Both the position numbers and the translations under genes were made by a program. From Lachnospiraceae bacterium (GTDB lineage Bacteria > Bacillota > Clostridia > Lachnospirales > Lachnospiraceae): a stretch of 64,000 bases of DNA. Below, one piece after another: positions 26,455 through 35,083 of the stretch. Where the stretch lies: NCBI GenBank assembly GCA_021153325.1, contig JAGKTQ010000005.1, positions 1 to 64,000 of the forward strand. Reading direction: 5' to 3'. How positions within the stretch are numbered: the first letter of the stretch is position 1; every line of letters starts with the position of its first letter. The notes below the pieces were generated by a model. That model made no database searches, was not told where the DNA came from, and saw only the letters and a program-made list of their open reading frames with translations.

Positions 26455-27375
26455 TTATTTTTGATGAAATTTAACCCCTGCTTCTTTATCTGCATCAACC
26501 TGTGCTTTTAATTGCTCTAAATCAGAAAACTTCTGTTCTGATCTGCGAAAATGCTCTAAGGAAACCGTGATCTCTTTTCCATAAACATCTTTTTCAAAAT
26601 CATAAATAAATGTTTCAACACCAATTCTCGATTCCTCACTGACAGTAGGCTTATATCCGATATTGGTTACACCATCATATACTTCTTTATCCACAAAAAC
26701 TTTGGAAAAATATACTCCGCAGGGCGGTAACAGTTTTTCTTTCTCCGGCAACAAATTCACAGTTGGAAAACCTAAAGTTCTTCCAATTCTATTGCCGTGC
26801 TCAACAACACCTGATATTGAATATGTTTTTCCAATTAAGGCAGCTGCCAGCTCCATATTTCCTTTTTCAATCTCTTCTCTCACATAGGAAGAACTGATTT
26901 CCCGTCCTTCATGACATACCTTATCTATAATTTCTACCTGAAATCCATACTCTTCCGAAAACGCTTTCAGTAATTTGGCATTTCCGGCACCTTGATAGCC
27001 AAAGGACAGATCTGTTCCTGCCGCTATGAATCCCACATTCATCTTTTTTACAAGAACATCTTCAATAAAATCCTCAGCACTCATTGCTGCTGTCTTTTCA
27101 TTTAACGGGAACTCAATTAAAATATCCACTCCCATTTCTTCAAACAATGCTTCTTTTTCTTTTTTTGTAGAGAGCTCTTTCACCTTGCTCTTTTGAAAGA
27201 GAGTTGCCGGAGAAGGATCAAAAGTAAAAATTACTGCTTTCAATCCTTTTTTCTTCTGCTCCAAAATCTCCTCTAAAAGCTTCTGGTGTCCACGATGAAT
27301 GCCATCAAACTTTCCCAAAGCAGCTGCTGTTTTTTCTTTTATAATAAATTCTGTTGTCTGCTGAATAATCTGCAT
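26455..27375 (-). CDS. ribF: Bifunctional riboflavin kinase / FAD synthetase
   Basis: Makes FMN from riboflavin and FAD from FMN. N-terminal adenylyltransferase with ALGKFDGIHRGHQKLL, VIFTFDPSPATLF and later SSSYVREEI; C-terminal kinase with GRTLGFPTVNLLPE and GVYF. The start at 27375 (MQIIQQTTEF) is supported by AGGTGAGCAC upstream and family length (306 residues); an in-frame ATG 14 codons earlier lies inside truB. It begins 8 bases after the truB stop. Confidence 0.95.
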   Translation of the reverse strand: MQIIQQTTEFIIKEKTAAALGKFDGIHRGHQKLLEEILEQKKKGLKAVIFTFDPSPATLFQKSKVKELSTKKEKEALFEEMGVDILIEFPLNEKTAAMSAEDFIEDVLVKKMNVGFIAAGTDLSFGYQGAGNAKLLKAFSEEYGFQVEIIDKVCHEGREISSSYVREEIEKGNMELAAALIGKTYSISGVVEHGNRIGRTLGFPTVNLLPEKEKLLPPCGVYFSKVFVDKEVYDGVTNIGYKPTVSEESRIGVETFIYDFEKDVYGKEITVSLEHFRRSEQKFSDLEQLKAQVDADKEAGVKFHQK

Positions 27376-27383
27376 GTGCTCAC

Positions 27384-28295
27384 CTAATTCACAGGAAACA
27401 TCTTTACCGGTTTCCATTGCTTGTCCTCTTCCCGATACTCATAAATCCCGCAAAAGATCTCTTCATCATTATAAATACGGCATTGGACTCCCTGCTTTTC
27501 CTGCAGACTTCCTTCGGTTACTTCAACCTGTTTAGTCAAAAGGAAATTACCATTATCTATTCTCTTGCGAAATTCTTTCTTTACCACAGCTTTAGGAAGT
27601 GCATGAAATACAAAATCCACCGGAATTACTTTAGATGAAACCTTGCCTTCCTTTGCCAGTGCCTCAATCTCTGTTAATGTTAACGCATCTTCCAGTAAGA
27701 AATTGCCCACGCGGGTTCTCTGCAAGGAATCCATTGCAGCACCACATCCTAATTTTTCACCAATATCCTGGCAAAGTGTACGGATATAAGTTCCTTTGGA
27801 ACAGGAAACACGGAATGTTACCAAAGGTAACTTTATAGAAAGAATTTCTATTTCCTGAATAAAGACCTTCCTCGGTTGTCTTTCAATCTCTTTTCCTTCT
27901 CTCGCCAGTTCATAAAGCTTTTTCCCATTGACCTTAAGAGCCGAATACATGGGCGGAATCTGATCGTATTCACCTTCAAAAGCATGTATTGCAGCTTTTA
28001 CTTTCTCTTCCCCGCAAGTTACTTCTTTTTCCTGCAAAATCTGTCCTGACATATCCTGTGTATCCGTAACGACTCCAAGGCGCATCACTGCTACATACTC
28101 TTTACTTTTGTCTGCAAGCATGTCACAAAGCCGCGTTCCGTTTCCCAAACACACCGGAAGTACACCAGTTGCATCCGGATCTAATGTTCCGGTATGCCCG
28201 ATCTTCTTTTGCTTCAGGATTCCTCTTAACTTCGCCACAACATCATGCGAAGTAAAACCTGCTTCCTTATATACATTTATAATTCCGTTTATCAA
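27384..28295 (-). CDS. truB: tRNA pseudouridine(55) synthase
   Basis: Converts U55 of the T loop of tRNAs to pseudouridine. Catalytic Asp in GHTGTLDPDATGVLPV (motif GTLDPxATG), later YSALKVNGKKLYELAR and CSKGTYIRTLCQDIG. 303 residues. Starts inside the last codons of the nrnA gene (ATGA-type overlap). Confidence 0.97.
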   Translation of the reverse strand: MINGIINVYKEAGFTSHDVVAKLRGILKQKKIGHTGTLDPDATGVLPVCLGNGTRLCDMLADKSKEYVAVMRLGVVTDTQDMSGQILQEKEVTCGEEKVKAAIHAFEGEYDQIPPMYSALKVNGKKLYELAREGKEIERQPRKVFIQEIEILSIKLPLVTFRVSCSKGTYIRTLCQDIGEKLGCGAAMDSLQRTRVGNFLLEDALTLTEIEALAKEGKVSSKVIPVDFVFHALPKAVVKKEFRKRIDNGNFLLTKQVEVTEGSLQEKQGVQCRIYNDEEIFCGIYEYREEDKQWKPVKMFPVN

Positions 28296-29260
28296 AGTGC
28301 TTCCGCCTCCAACTGCTCCTCAATATGTAAAGACAGGTTATTGATCACATCATAGAAGGTTCCTTTCATGGTGCAGCCTGCTGCGCGCATATGTCCACCA
28401 CCGCCAAAAAATTCTGCTACCTTTGCAACATTTACTTTTTCATTGGAACGCAGACTTACCTTGTATTCTAAAACATCTGTCTCATACATAAAAATGGCAC
28501 AATCAACACCCTTTGTATTGCGTAACTGGTTTACGATACCATCCAGATCTTTGGAATCCACATTATAAAAATCTAATGTCTTCTTATCCACACCACTGAC
28601 GATACAACGTCCATCCATAAAGGAAATACTTTCTAATAAAGCTCTCCCCATAATCTGATTCTGGACATATGTTTTCTGATAAAAAGTCTCTTCGATCAGC
28701 TTTGGAAAATCAAAACCAAATTTGATCAATTCCGCTGCGATCTGTAATGTTTTTGGTGCTGTATTGGAGTATTGGAAAACACCAGTATCATGAATGATAC
28801 CAATATAGATTGCTTTAGCAATTGCCTCATCGATCTTATCTTTTTCAAGCAGATCATAAACAAGCTCACTGGCAGAACTTGCTGTCGGTACAATATAGTT
28901 CAACTGTCCACTGCCACTGTTGCTTACATGATGATCAATGTTGATCGTTTTTTTTGCCTGATCAAAAAAGCTTTCTGCACCACCCAAACGCTCTTTTTCA
29001 CAATCTAACGCAAAGAATACATCATACTGTTTCTCTGAAACAAAATCAGTATGAATCTCATCTATGCCTTCTATACAGTTAAATATTTCTGCCGGTTTAT
29101 CTAAAAATACATCAATTTCTGTCTGCGGCAATTCTTTTTTTAAATATAAATATAAGCTCATGCAGGAACCAACACAGTCTCCATCTGGTCTGACATGACC
29201 GCTGATACCAATTGCCTTTGCTTCTTTACATTCTTCTAAAATATTAATCATCTTCACCAT
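28292..29260 (-). CDS. nrnA: DHH-family oligoribonuclease / pAp phosphatase (NrnA)
   Basis: Degrades very short RNA (nanoRNA) and dephosphorylates 3'-phosphoadenosine 5'-phosphate. DHH phosphoesterase motifs: GHVRPDGDCVGS, FALDCE, NIDHHVSNSG, GIIHDTGVFQYSNT; DHHA1 domain with GGGHMRAAGCT. 322 residues. Overlaps rbfA by 17 bases; a second ATG three codons in may be the real start. Position between rbfA and truB is standard in Firmicutes. Confidence 0.94.
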   Translation of the reverse strand: MVKMINILEECKEAKAIGISGHVRPDGDCVGSCMSLYLYLKKELPQTEIDVFLDKPAEIFNCIEGIDEIHTDFVSEKQYDVFFALDCEKERLGGAESFFDQAKKTINIDHHVSNSGSGQLNYIVPTASSASELVYDLLEKDKIDEAIAKAIYIGIIHDTGVFQYSNTAPKTLQIAAELIKFGFDFPKLIEETFYQKTYVQNQIMGRALLESISFMDGRCIVSGVDKKTLDFYNVDSKDLDGIVNQLRNTKGVDCAIFMYETDVLEYKVSLRSNEKVNVAKVAEFFGGGGHMRAAGCTMKGTFYDVINNLSLHIEEQLEAEAL

Positions 29261-29630
29261 CTTCTTCTCTATTTGGGATATTCTTGTTTACATCATCAAT
29301 TAACTTTGACATGGAAACCCCATAAGCAATAGATTGGTCCATAATAAAATGAATTTCCGGCGTATTTCTTAAATTGATCTTTTTCGCCAACTGCCCCTTT
29401 ATATACCCTTCTGCACTTTTTAATCCTGCAAGAGTATCTTCAATAGCCTTGTCATCCCCTAAGACGCTTATCCATGCTTTACAGGTTTTTAAATCCGGTG
29501 CCACTTCCACTGCAACAACACTCGTCAACGGACTGATACGCGGATCTTTAATTCCACCTCTTATAATATCTGCCAGAGCTCTCTGAACTTCGCCATTGAT
29601 TCTCGTATTTTTTACACTATTTTTCCTCAA
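29244..29630 (-). CDS. rbfA: 30S ribosome-binding factor A
   Basis: KH-fold factor for late maturation of the 30S subunit and its 16S 5' end. The start MRKNSVKNTRINGEVQRALA is a TTG, supported by homologue starts and by AGGA about 10 bases upstream. The segment DPRISPLTSVVAVEVAPDLK is diagnostic, RNTPEIHFIMDQSIAYG also. Acidic C-terminal tail. 128 residues. Confidence 0.95.
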   Translation of the reverse strand: MRKNSVKNTRINGEVQRALADIIRGGIKDPRISPLTSVVAVEVAPDLKTCKAWISVLGDDKAIEDTLAGLKSAEGYIKGQLAKKINLRNTPEIHFIMDQSIAYGVSMSKLIDDVNKNIPNREEDGEDD

Positions 29631-29659
29631 TTTTACTGTTTCCTTTCAGCTATAAAATG

Positions 29660-29774
29660 CGGAAAGGATCATTTGATTCCTTCCGTACATCATAAAGCGG
29701 GAAGAATCGCTTGCGATTCTTCTGCGTGAAATTTAGAAAAGCTTAGACTACGTATTATGCAGTCTTAGCTTTTC
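29660..29774 (-). repeat. Three consecutive hairpins between infB and rbfA
   Basis: In the 155 bases between the two genes are: 29660-29685 (CGGAAAGGATC against GATTCCTTCCG, 9 of 11), 29701-29722 (GAAGAATCGC against GCGATTCTTC, perfect, 2-base gap) and 29736-29774 (GAAAAGCTTAGACT against AGTCTTAGCTTTTC, 13 of 14). Only the last has a T-run, and that is on the plus strand side. They may slow transcription or protect or process the mRNA. Confidence 0.6.
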
Positions 29775-29785
29775 TTTTCATGCTA

Positions 29786-32713
29786 TTAGCGTGGCACTTC
29801 CACCATCTTATATGCTTCTACAATATCTAATTCCTGCATCTGGTCAAAGCCTTCAAATACAAGACCACATTCAAATCCTGCTTTTACTTCTTTTACATCA
29901 TCTTTAAATCTCTTAAGAGAAGCCAAATCGCCTTCAAAGATCTGCTCGCCCTCTCGTGAGATACGGACTTTACAGCCTCTTTCAAATACACCATCAAGCA
30001 CATAAGAACCAGCAATATTTCCGACTGCGGATGCTTTGAATATCTGACGAACTTCTGCATGACCAATAACTTTTTCCTCAAATACAGGATCAAGCATTCC
30101 CTTCATAGCAGCTTCTACATCTTCAATTGCCTGATAAATAACTTTGTAAAGTCTTACGTCTACGCCTTCTCTTTCTGCAATGGTTTTTGCAGTAGCATCC
30201 GGACGTACATTGAAACCGATAATGATCGCAGAGGAAGCAGATGCAAGGCTGACATCGGACTCATTGATCGCACCAACACCACCATGAATACATTTTACAA
30301 CTACTTCATCATTGGAAAGCTTCATAAGGCTCTGTTTTACTGCTTCTACACTACCCTGTACATCGGCTTTTACGATCAGGTTCAATTCTTTCAGATTACC
30401 TGCCTGAATCTGGGTAAACAGATCATCCAGTGACATTTTTGCCTTAGTTTCTTCCAGTTTTTTCTCTTTGTTCTGTGCAAGATAAGTTTCCGCATAAGAT
30501 TTTGCTGTTTTGTCATTGTCATGAGCAATAATAACTTCACCAGCACTTGGTACATCAGAAAGACCAAGAATCTCTACCGGCGTAGATGGTCCAGCTTCTT
30601 TCACTCTTCTTCCCTTATCGTCAACCATAGCTCTTACTTTACCATGACTTGCGCCTGCGGAAACGAAATCACCTACATGAAGTGTACCTTTCTGTACCAA
30701 TACAGTTGCTACCGGTCCACGTCCTTTATCAAGCTCTGCTTCGATAACAAGACCTCTTGCTTTACGATCCGGGTTCGCTTTTAATTCCATGATTTCTGCT
30801 GTAAGAAGGATAGTTTCCAATAAAACATCAATACCTTCTCCTGATTTTGCAGATACTGGAACAAATTCTGTACTTCCGCCCCAATCTACCGGGATAAGCT
30901 CATATTCTGTCATTTCCTGTTTTACTCGGTCAATATTTGCATTTGGTTTATCAATTTTATTTACAGCAACAATAATTTCAATTCCTGCCGCTTTTGCATG
31001 ATTGATAGCTTCTACTGTCTGTGGCATAACACCATCATCTGCTGCAACTACTAAAATTGCAATATCTGTAGAATTTGCACCACGCATACGCATTGCAGTA
31101 AATGCTTCATGTCCTGGTGTATCAAGGAATGTGATCTGCTGTCCGTTTGCTGTTACTGTGTAAGCACCGATATGCTGTGTGATACCACCTGCTTCTCTAT
31201 CTGTAACATTTGTTTTTCGGATTGCATCCAAAAGAGAAGTCTTACCATGATCAACATGACCCATAACACAAATTACAGGTGGTCTACTTACCATAGTTTC
31301 TTCCGCTTCTTCTTCTTCCTTTAACAGTTCTTCAATCACATCAACTTTTACTTCTTTTTCACAAATAATTTCATAATCAATCGCAATATTTTCTGCATCC
31401 TCAAAAGAAATTTCTGAGTTAACCGTTACGATCTGTCCCTGTAGGAACAGCTTCTTAATAATCACAGAAGGCTGCATCTTCATCTTATCGGCAAGTTCTT
31501 TGATTGTTAAAGAATCTGGCAAAGTAATGACTTTGATCTGTTCTTCTACAACTTCCACTTTCTTCTCTGGTTTGATAAATCTTCCCGCTTTGTTCTTGAT
31601 CTTACTATCATCTTCTTCATAGATCAGATCTTTTTTGGAACGTTTATCTTTTTCCTGACTGATTCTACGTTTTTCTTCATCTCTATGTTTTTCGGTATCT
31701 TTGATTGGAGCTTCTGGCATAAAGCTCTTGCTTGGAGCCGGCTTTCTGAACTTATTGTCCTGCCCTCCATTGCTTCTTCTATCGCGGTCATTATTTCCGA
31801 AAGAGCGGTTATTATTCTGACCACCACCATTATTCTGCCTGTTGTTCTGACCGCCGTTATAGCCCGGTCTAGAACCTGCATTATTTCTTTCTCCGTTTTG
31901 TGTTCTGCCTTCATTGTTATTCCTATCCTGATAACCACCACGGTTATTACCATTTCTGTCCTGATAATTGTTTCTGTTATTACCATTTCTATCCTGGTAT
32001 CCGTTTCTACCTGTGTTGTTTCCACGATCCTGATAACCATTTCTGTTTGTATGGTTCGTATGATTGGTGTTGTTTGTATTATTTGATTTATTTTGATAGT
32101 TTGCGCGATTTTCAGGCTGTTTATCCATAATTGCTTTCTCTTCTTTTACTACCTGTTCCTTTTTTACTGCAACAGGAGTTCCTTCGTTTTCCTTTTTCTT
32201 TTCTGTAGCTTCTGTCTGAGGTTTTGCGTCTGCCTTTTCCTGCTGTACTTTCTGTTCCACTTCTACCTGTGGTTTTGCTGCTGGCTTTACTTCTTCTGCT
32301 TTTGTTTCTACCGGTTTTGCTTCCACTGGTTTGGTTTCCACTTTCTTTTCCTGTACTTCCTCTGGCTTAACTGCCGGTTTTACCGCCGGCTTTGCAGCTG
32401 GTTTTGGATTCTGCTTCATTGCATTGGATGCAGGTGGTCTTTGACCAGTAGGCATCTTTGAATTTCCCGGATTGCTTACAAAAATGATCTTCTTCTTTTT
32501 CTTTGGCATTTCCGTTTTTTCTTCCGTACCCTCTTTTTGAGCCACATTACTTGATGCACTTCCAAAATGCTTACGCACCATATCCGCTACATCATCTTCC
32601 AAAGCACTTGCAGGTGCTTTTCCTTCTATTCCTTTATCTTGTAAGAAAGCAACAATTTCTTTGCTTTGCTTTTCTAATTCTTTCGCAAGTTCATGTACTT
32701 TTATTTTCGCCAT
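29786..32713 (-). CDS. infB: Translation initiation factor IF-2
   Basis: GTPase that brings fMet-tRNA to the 30S subunit. N-terminal IF2_N domain (KIKVHELAKELEKQ), then a very long low-complexity stretch (about residues 70-360) with Lys/Pro/Ala/Val/Glu repeats followed by Asn/Gly/Gln/Arg repeats, a second IF2_N domain (LTIKELADKMKMQPSVIIKK), G domain with GHVDHGKTSLLDAI, DTPGHEAFTAMR, NKIDKP, and C-terminal domains ending with GFECGLVFEGFDQM. 975 residues, long for the family because of the linker. GGAGG ribosome site. Confidence 0.97.
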   Translation of the reverse strand: MAKIKVHELAKELEKQSKEIVAFLQDKGIEGKAPASALEDDVADMVRKHFGSASSNVAQKEGTEEKTEMPKKKKKIIFVSNPGNSKMPTGQRPPASNAMKQNPKPAAKPAVKPAVKPEEVQEKKVETKPVEAKPVETKAEEVKPAAKPQVEVEQKVQQEKADAKPQTEATEKKKENEGTPVAVKKEQVVKEEKAIMDKQPENRANYQNKSNNTNNTNHTNHTNRNGYQDRGNNTGRNGYQDRNGNNRNNYQDRNGNNRGGYQDRNNNEGRTQNGERNNAGSRPGYNGGQNNRQNNGGGQNNNRSFGNNDRDRRSNGGQDNKFRKPAPSKSFMPEAPIKDTEKHRDEEKRRISQEKDKRSKKDLIYEEDDSKIKNKAGRFIKPEKKVEVVEEQIKVITLPDSLTIKELADKMKMQPSVIIKKLFLQGQIVTVNSEISFEDAENIAIDYEIICEKEVKVDVIEELLKEEEEAEETMVSRPPVICVMGHVDHGKTSLLDAIRKTNVTDREAGGITQHIGAYTVTANGQQITFLDTPGHEAFTAMRMRGANSTDIAILVVAADDGVMPQTVEAINHAKAAGIEIIVAVNKIDKPNANIDRVKQEMTEYELIPVDWGGSTEFVPVSAKSGEGIDVLLETILLTAEIMELKANPDRKARGLVIEAELDKGRGPVATVLVQKGTLHVGDFVSAGASHGKVRAMVDDKGRRVKEAGPSTPVEILGLSDVPSAGEVIIAHDNDKTAKSYAETYLAQNKEKKLEETKAKMSLDDLFTQIQAGNLKELNLIVKADVQGSVEAVKQSLMKLSNDEVVVKCIHGGVGAINESDVSLASASSAIIIGFNVRPDATAKTIAEREGVDVRLYKVIYQAIEDVEAAMKGMLDPVFEEKVIGHAEVRQIFKASAVGNIAGSYVLDGVFERGCKVRISREGEQIFEGDLASLKRFKDDVKEVKAGFECGLVFEGFDQMQELDIVEAYKMVEVPR
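31917..32040 (-). repeat. infB: Tandem repeats coding the IF-2 linker
   Basis: Four imperfect copies of an 11-12 residue unit built on YQDRNGNNR (units begin NGYQDRG, NGYQDRN, NNYQDRN, GGYQDRN), about 33-36 bases each. They lie in a disordered Asn/Gly/Arg-rich segment that continues on both sides. Length variation between strains is likely. Confidence 0.8.
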
Positions 32714-32730
32714 GCTTACTAACCTCCGTT

Positions 32731-33054
32731 TTATTCTTCATGAGTTTCCAATTGTTTTATGATTGCTTTCGCAAGTCCTTCATCTGTCACTGCAAGAGAA
32801 GCTCTAAATTCTTTACCTATTGCATGACCAAGGGTTTCTCTTGTTCCAAATTGAAACAACGGAACTTCATAAAAATCACACATATTCGTAAACATCTTTT
32901 TTGTATTGTTTGAAGCATCTGTACCAACTACTACCAGAAAGGCTTTTCCCGCCTTTACGGCATTTTCTACAGAATACTCGCCACTTACAAGATTTCTTCC
33001 CCTTGCTGCAAGAGACAGCAGAGACAATGCTTTATTCTGGGTCAATCTCTTCAA
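32731..33054 (-). CDS. L7Ae/YlxQ family ribosomal-like protein
   Basis: Small RNA-binding protein of the L7Ae/L30e fold, of the YlxQ type found between rnpM and infB in Firmicutes; YlxQ-like proteins bind kink-turn RNA but the cellular role is unclear. NKALSLLSLAARGRNLVSGE is diagnostic. Start codons are TTG at 33054 or TTG at 33045; the second gives better spacing (10 bases) from GGAG. It overlaps rnpM by up to 23 bases. About 104-107 residues. Confidence 0.88.
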   Translation of the reverse strand: MKRLTQNKALSLLSLAARGRNLVSGEYSVENAVKAGKAFLVVVGTDASNNTKKMFTNMCDFYEVPLFQFGTRETLGHAIGKEFRASLAVTDEGLAKAIIKQLETHEE

Positions 33055-33304
33055 ACTCCTTTTCCAAACTCTCGTAAACTTCTTCTGGAATACTCATTTT
33101 GAAAGAACGTTCCAAGCCTTTATTTTTCCTAGCCTTTTTCAGACACTCCTCAGATAAACAAAGATAGGCACCTCTTCCATTCTTTTTGCCTGTTACATCT
33201 AAAACAATAGGTCCTTCTGCTGTCTTTAATACGCGCATCATTTCTTTTTTGCTCTTCATTTCACCGCAGCCGACACATTGCCTTAAAGGGATTTTCTTAC
33301 TCAT
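33032..33304 (-). CDS. rnpM: YlxR family RNA-binding protein (RNase P modulator RnpM)
   Basis: 90 residues with the family signature RQCVGCGEMKSKKEMMRVL and GKKNGRGAYLC. The two Cys pairs give a small compact fold with a basic surface. YlxR was reported to bind the RNase P RNA and lower its activity. It lies 25 bases behind nusA in the conserved nusA-ylxR-ylxQ-infB order. Confidence 0.92.
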   Translation of the reverse strand: MSKKIPLRQCVGCGEMKSKKEMMRVLKTAEGPIVLDVTGKKNGRGAYLCLSEECLKKARKNKGLERSFKMSIPEEVYESLEKEFEEIDPE

Positions 33305-33329
33305 GTTCCAACTTCCCTTCTTATTTCTT

Positions 33330-34466
33330 TTATGATTCTTCCGTCATTTCCTCTGAAGCTTCTTCGTATTCTTCATACTCCTCATAATCTTCAAATTCGT
33401 CCATATAATCTTCATAACGGAATCCCGGCGCATCTTTCGCCTGTGTTTCACTCTTAATATCTATCTTATAACCAGTCAATCTAGCTGCAAGTCTTGCATT
33501 CTGTCCTTCTTTACCGATTGCTAAAGAAAGCTGATAATCCGGTACGACAACCTTCGCTGTCTTTTCATCAGGATCTGCAAATACTGCAACGATCTTAGCC
33601 GGTGACAGCGCATTCTGAATAAGATTTCCAGGGTTTTCATCCCATTCAACAATATCAATCTTTTCTCCACGAAGTTCTTCAACGATTGCATTTACTCTTG
33701 CGCCTGAAGAACCGATACATGCTCCTACTGCATCTACATTTGGATCATTTGACCAAACTGCTAATTTAGTTCTGCTTCCTGCTTCTCTTGCGATGCTCAT
33801 GATTTCTACAGTACCGTCATTGATTTCAGCAACCTCTGATTCAAAAAGACGTTTTACAAGTTCAGGATGTGTACGGCTTACTAAAATTCTCGGTCCTTTA
33901 GGAGTATTCTTTACTTCTAAAATATATACCTTAATTCTTTCTGTCGGTTTGAAAACTTCACCTTTTACCTGTTCGCTTTCATTTAAGATAGCATCTGCTT
34001 TTCCTAAGTTAATACTAATATTTTTTCCTACATAACGCTGTACTACACCAGTTACTACATCTTTTTCCTTTTCAAAGTACTGATTGTAAATAACACTTCT
34101 TTCTTCTTCACGGATTTTTTGCAAGATTACATTTTTTGCATTCTGTGTTGCAATACGTCCAAATTCTTTTGACTTAATTTCTACATTAAGAATATCACCA
34201 AGTTCTGCTTTTTTAGAAAGCTCTTTGGCATCTTCTAAAGAAATCTGTAAACAGTCATCTTCTACTTCTTCTACAACTTCTTTTTCTGCATAGCACAAGA
34301 AATCACAAGTTTCTCTATTGATTTCTACTTTGATATTATCAGATTTTCCAAAATGATTTTTGCATGCTGTGATCAAAGAGTTCTCAATCGCTTCAAAAAG
34401 AGTCTCTTTGCTAATCTCTTTCTCTTTCTCTAAAATATCAAGTGCTTCCATTAATTCCTTATTCAT
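33330..34466 (-). CDS. nusA: Transcription termination/antitermination protein NusA
   Basis: Binds RNA polymerase and nascent RNA and controls pausing, termination and antitermination. N-terminal polymerase-binding domain, S1 domain (DVVTGVVQRYVGKNISINLG), KH1 (GACIGSSGARVNAIVEEL) and KH2 (AIGKEGQNARLAARLTGYKI). The acidic tail is rich in Glu and Tyr. 378 residues, the Firmicutes form without the C-terminal acidic repeats of E. coli NusA. Confidence 0.97.
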   Translation of the reverse strand: MNKELMEALDILEKEKEISKETLFEAIENSLITACKNHFGKSDNIKVEINRETCDFLCYAEKEVVEEVEDDCLQISLEDAKELSKKAELGDILNVEIKSKEFGRIATQNAKNVILQKIREEERSVIYNQYFEKEKDVVTGVVQRYVGKNISINLGKADAILNESEQVKGEVFKPTERIKVYILEVKNTPKGPRILVSRTHPELVKRLFESEVAEINDGTVEIMSIAREAGSRTKLAVWSNDPNVDAVGACIGSSGARVNAIVEELRGEKIDIVEWDENPGNLIQNALSPAKIVAVFADPDEKTAKVVVPDYQLSLAIGKEGQNARLAARLTGYKIDIKSETQAKDAPGFRYEDYMDEFEDYEEYEEYEEASEEMTEES

Positions 34467-34485
34467 TTTCCTTTATCCTCCTACT

Positions 34486-34950
34486 TTAAAAGTCAAGTGC
34501 CAAGCGTATCAATGCGATATCCGCTCTTGTAAATACTTTTTCTTTTCCATCTGTTTCTATTGTAATGCTATCTGCATCATATGCTTTCAAAATACCAGCA
34601 AATTCTTTGCATTTTTCAATTGGCTTATAGGTTTTTATTTCTACCTCTTCACCAAGACTTTTCTCTAAATGCTTATCTTTTTTCAAAGTACGCCCAAGTC
34701 CCGGACTACTCACTTCCAAAGTATAAGCTTCATCAATAAAATCTTCTTCATCCAGCTTATCGGAAAGAACCCGGCTGACTGCCACACAATCGTTGATATC
34801 CACGCCGCCTTCCTTATCAATATAAGCTCTCAAAAACCATTCATTTCCTTCTTTTACATATTCCACATCATAAATCTCAACATGGTTTGCTTCCGCAATA
34901 GGCTGTAAAAGTTTTTCTGTTCTGGTTTCATATGTCTCTTTTTTAGACAT
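34486..34950 (-). CDS. rimP: Ribosome maturation factor RimP
   Basis: Needed for 30S maturation; two-domain protein with the family sequence EGNEWFLRAYIDKEGGVDINDC followed by TLEVSSPGLGRTLKKDKH. 154 residues. AGGTG ribosome site. First gene of the nusA-infB operon; its leader carries hairpins and its own promoter. Confidence 0.96.
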   Translation of the reverse strand: MSKKETYETRTEKLLQPIAEANHVEIYDVEYVKEGNEWFLRAYIDKEGGVDINDCVAVSRVLSDKLDEEDFIDEAYTLEVSSPGLGRTLKKDKHLEKSLGEEVEIKTYKPIEKCKEFAGILKAYDADSITIETDGKEKVFTRADIALIRLALDF

Positions 34951-34997
34951 CTATTCACCTATCCCTTCTGTTTCCTGTTTCCTTTAAGAAACAAGAA

Positions 34998-35018
34998 AGA
35001 GTGGAACGCGTCCACTCT
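34998..35018 (-). promoter_or_regulatory. Leader hairpin of the rimP operon
   Basis: AGAGTGGA and TCCACTCT pair perfectly over 8 bases with a 5-base loop, followed on the minus strand by TTTCTTGTTTC. It lies 30 bases after the promoter, and could be a weak attenuator. A second small stem (GTTTC/GAAAC) follows. Confidence 0.5.
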
Positions 35019-35047
35019 TATCTAGTAAGTATATTTAATTCTTAGTT

Positions 35048-35076
35048 AGTATAGCACCATTACCTTGGAAATGCAA
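35048..35076 (-). promoter_or_regulatory. SigA-type promoter of the rimP-nusA-infB-ribF operon
   Basis: Minus-strand TTGCAT (35071-35076), 17 bases, TATACT (35048-35053). The epimerase gene ends at 35084, so this is the first promoter after it. Confidence 0.75.
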
Positions 35077-35083
35077 GCATTAT

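Noticed and set aside
31624..32130. Long alternative reading frames on both strands over the infB linker
   Set aside because: They arise from the repetitive Asn/Gly/Arg codons of IF-2 and show no recognisable protein features.
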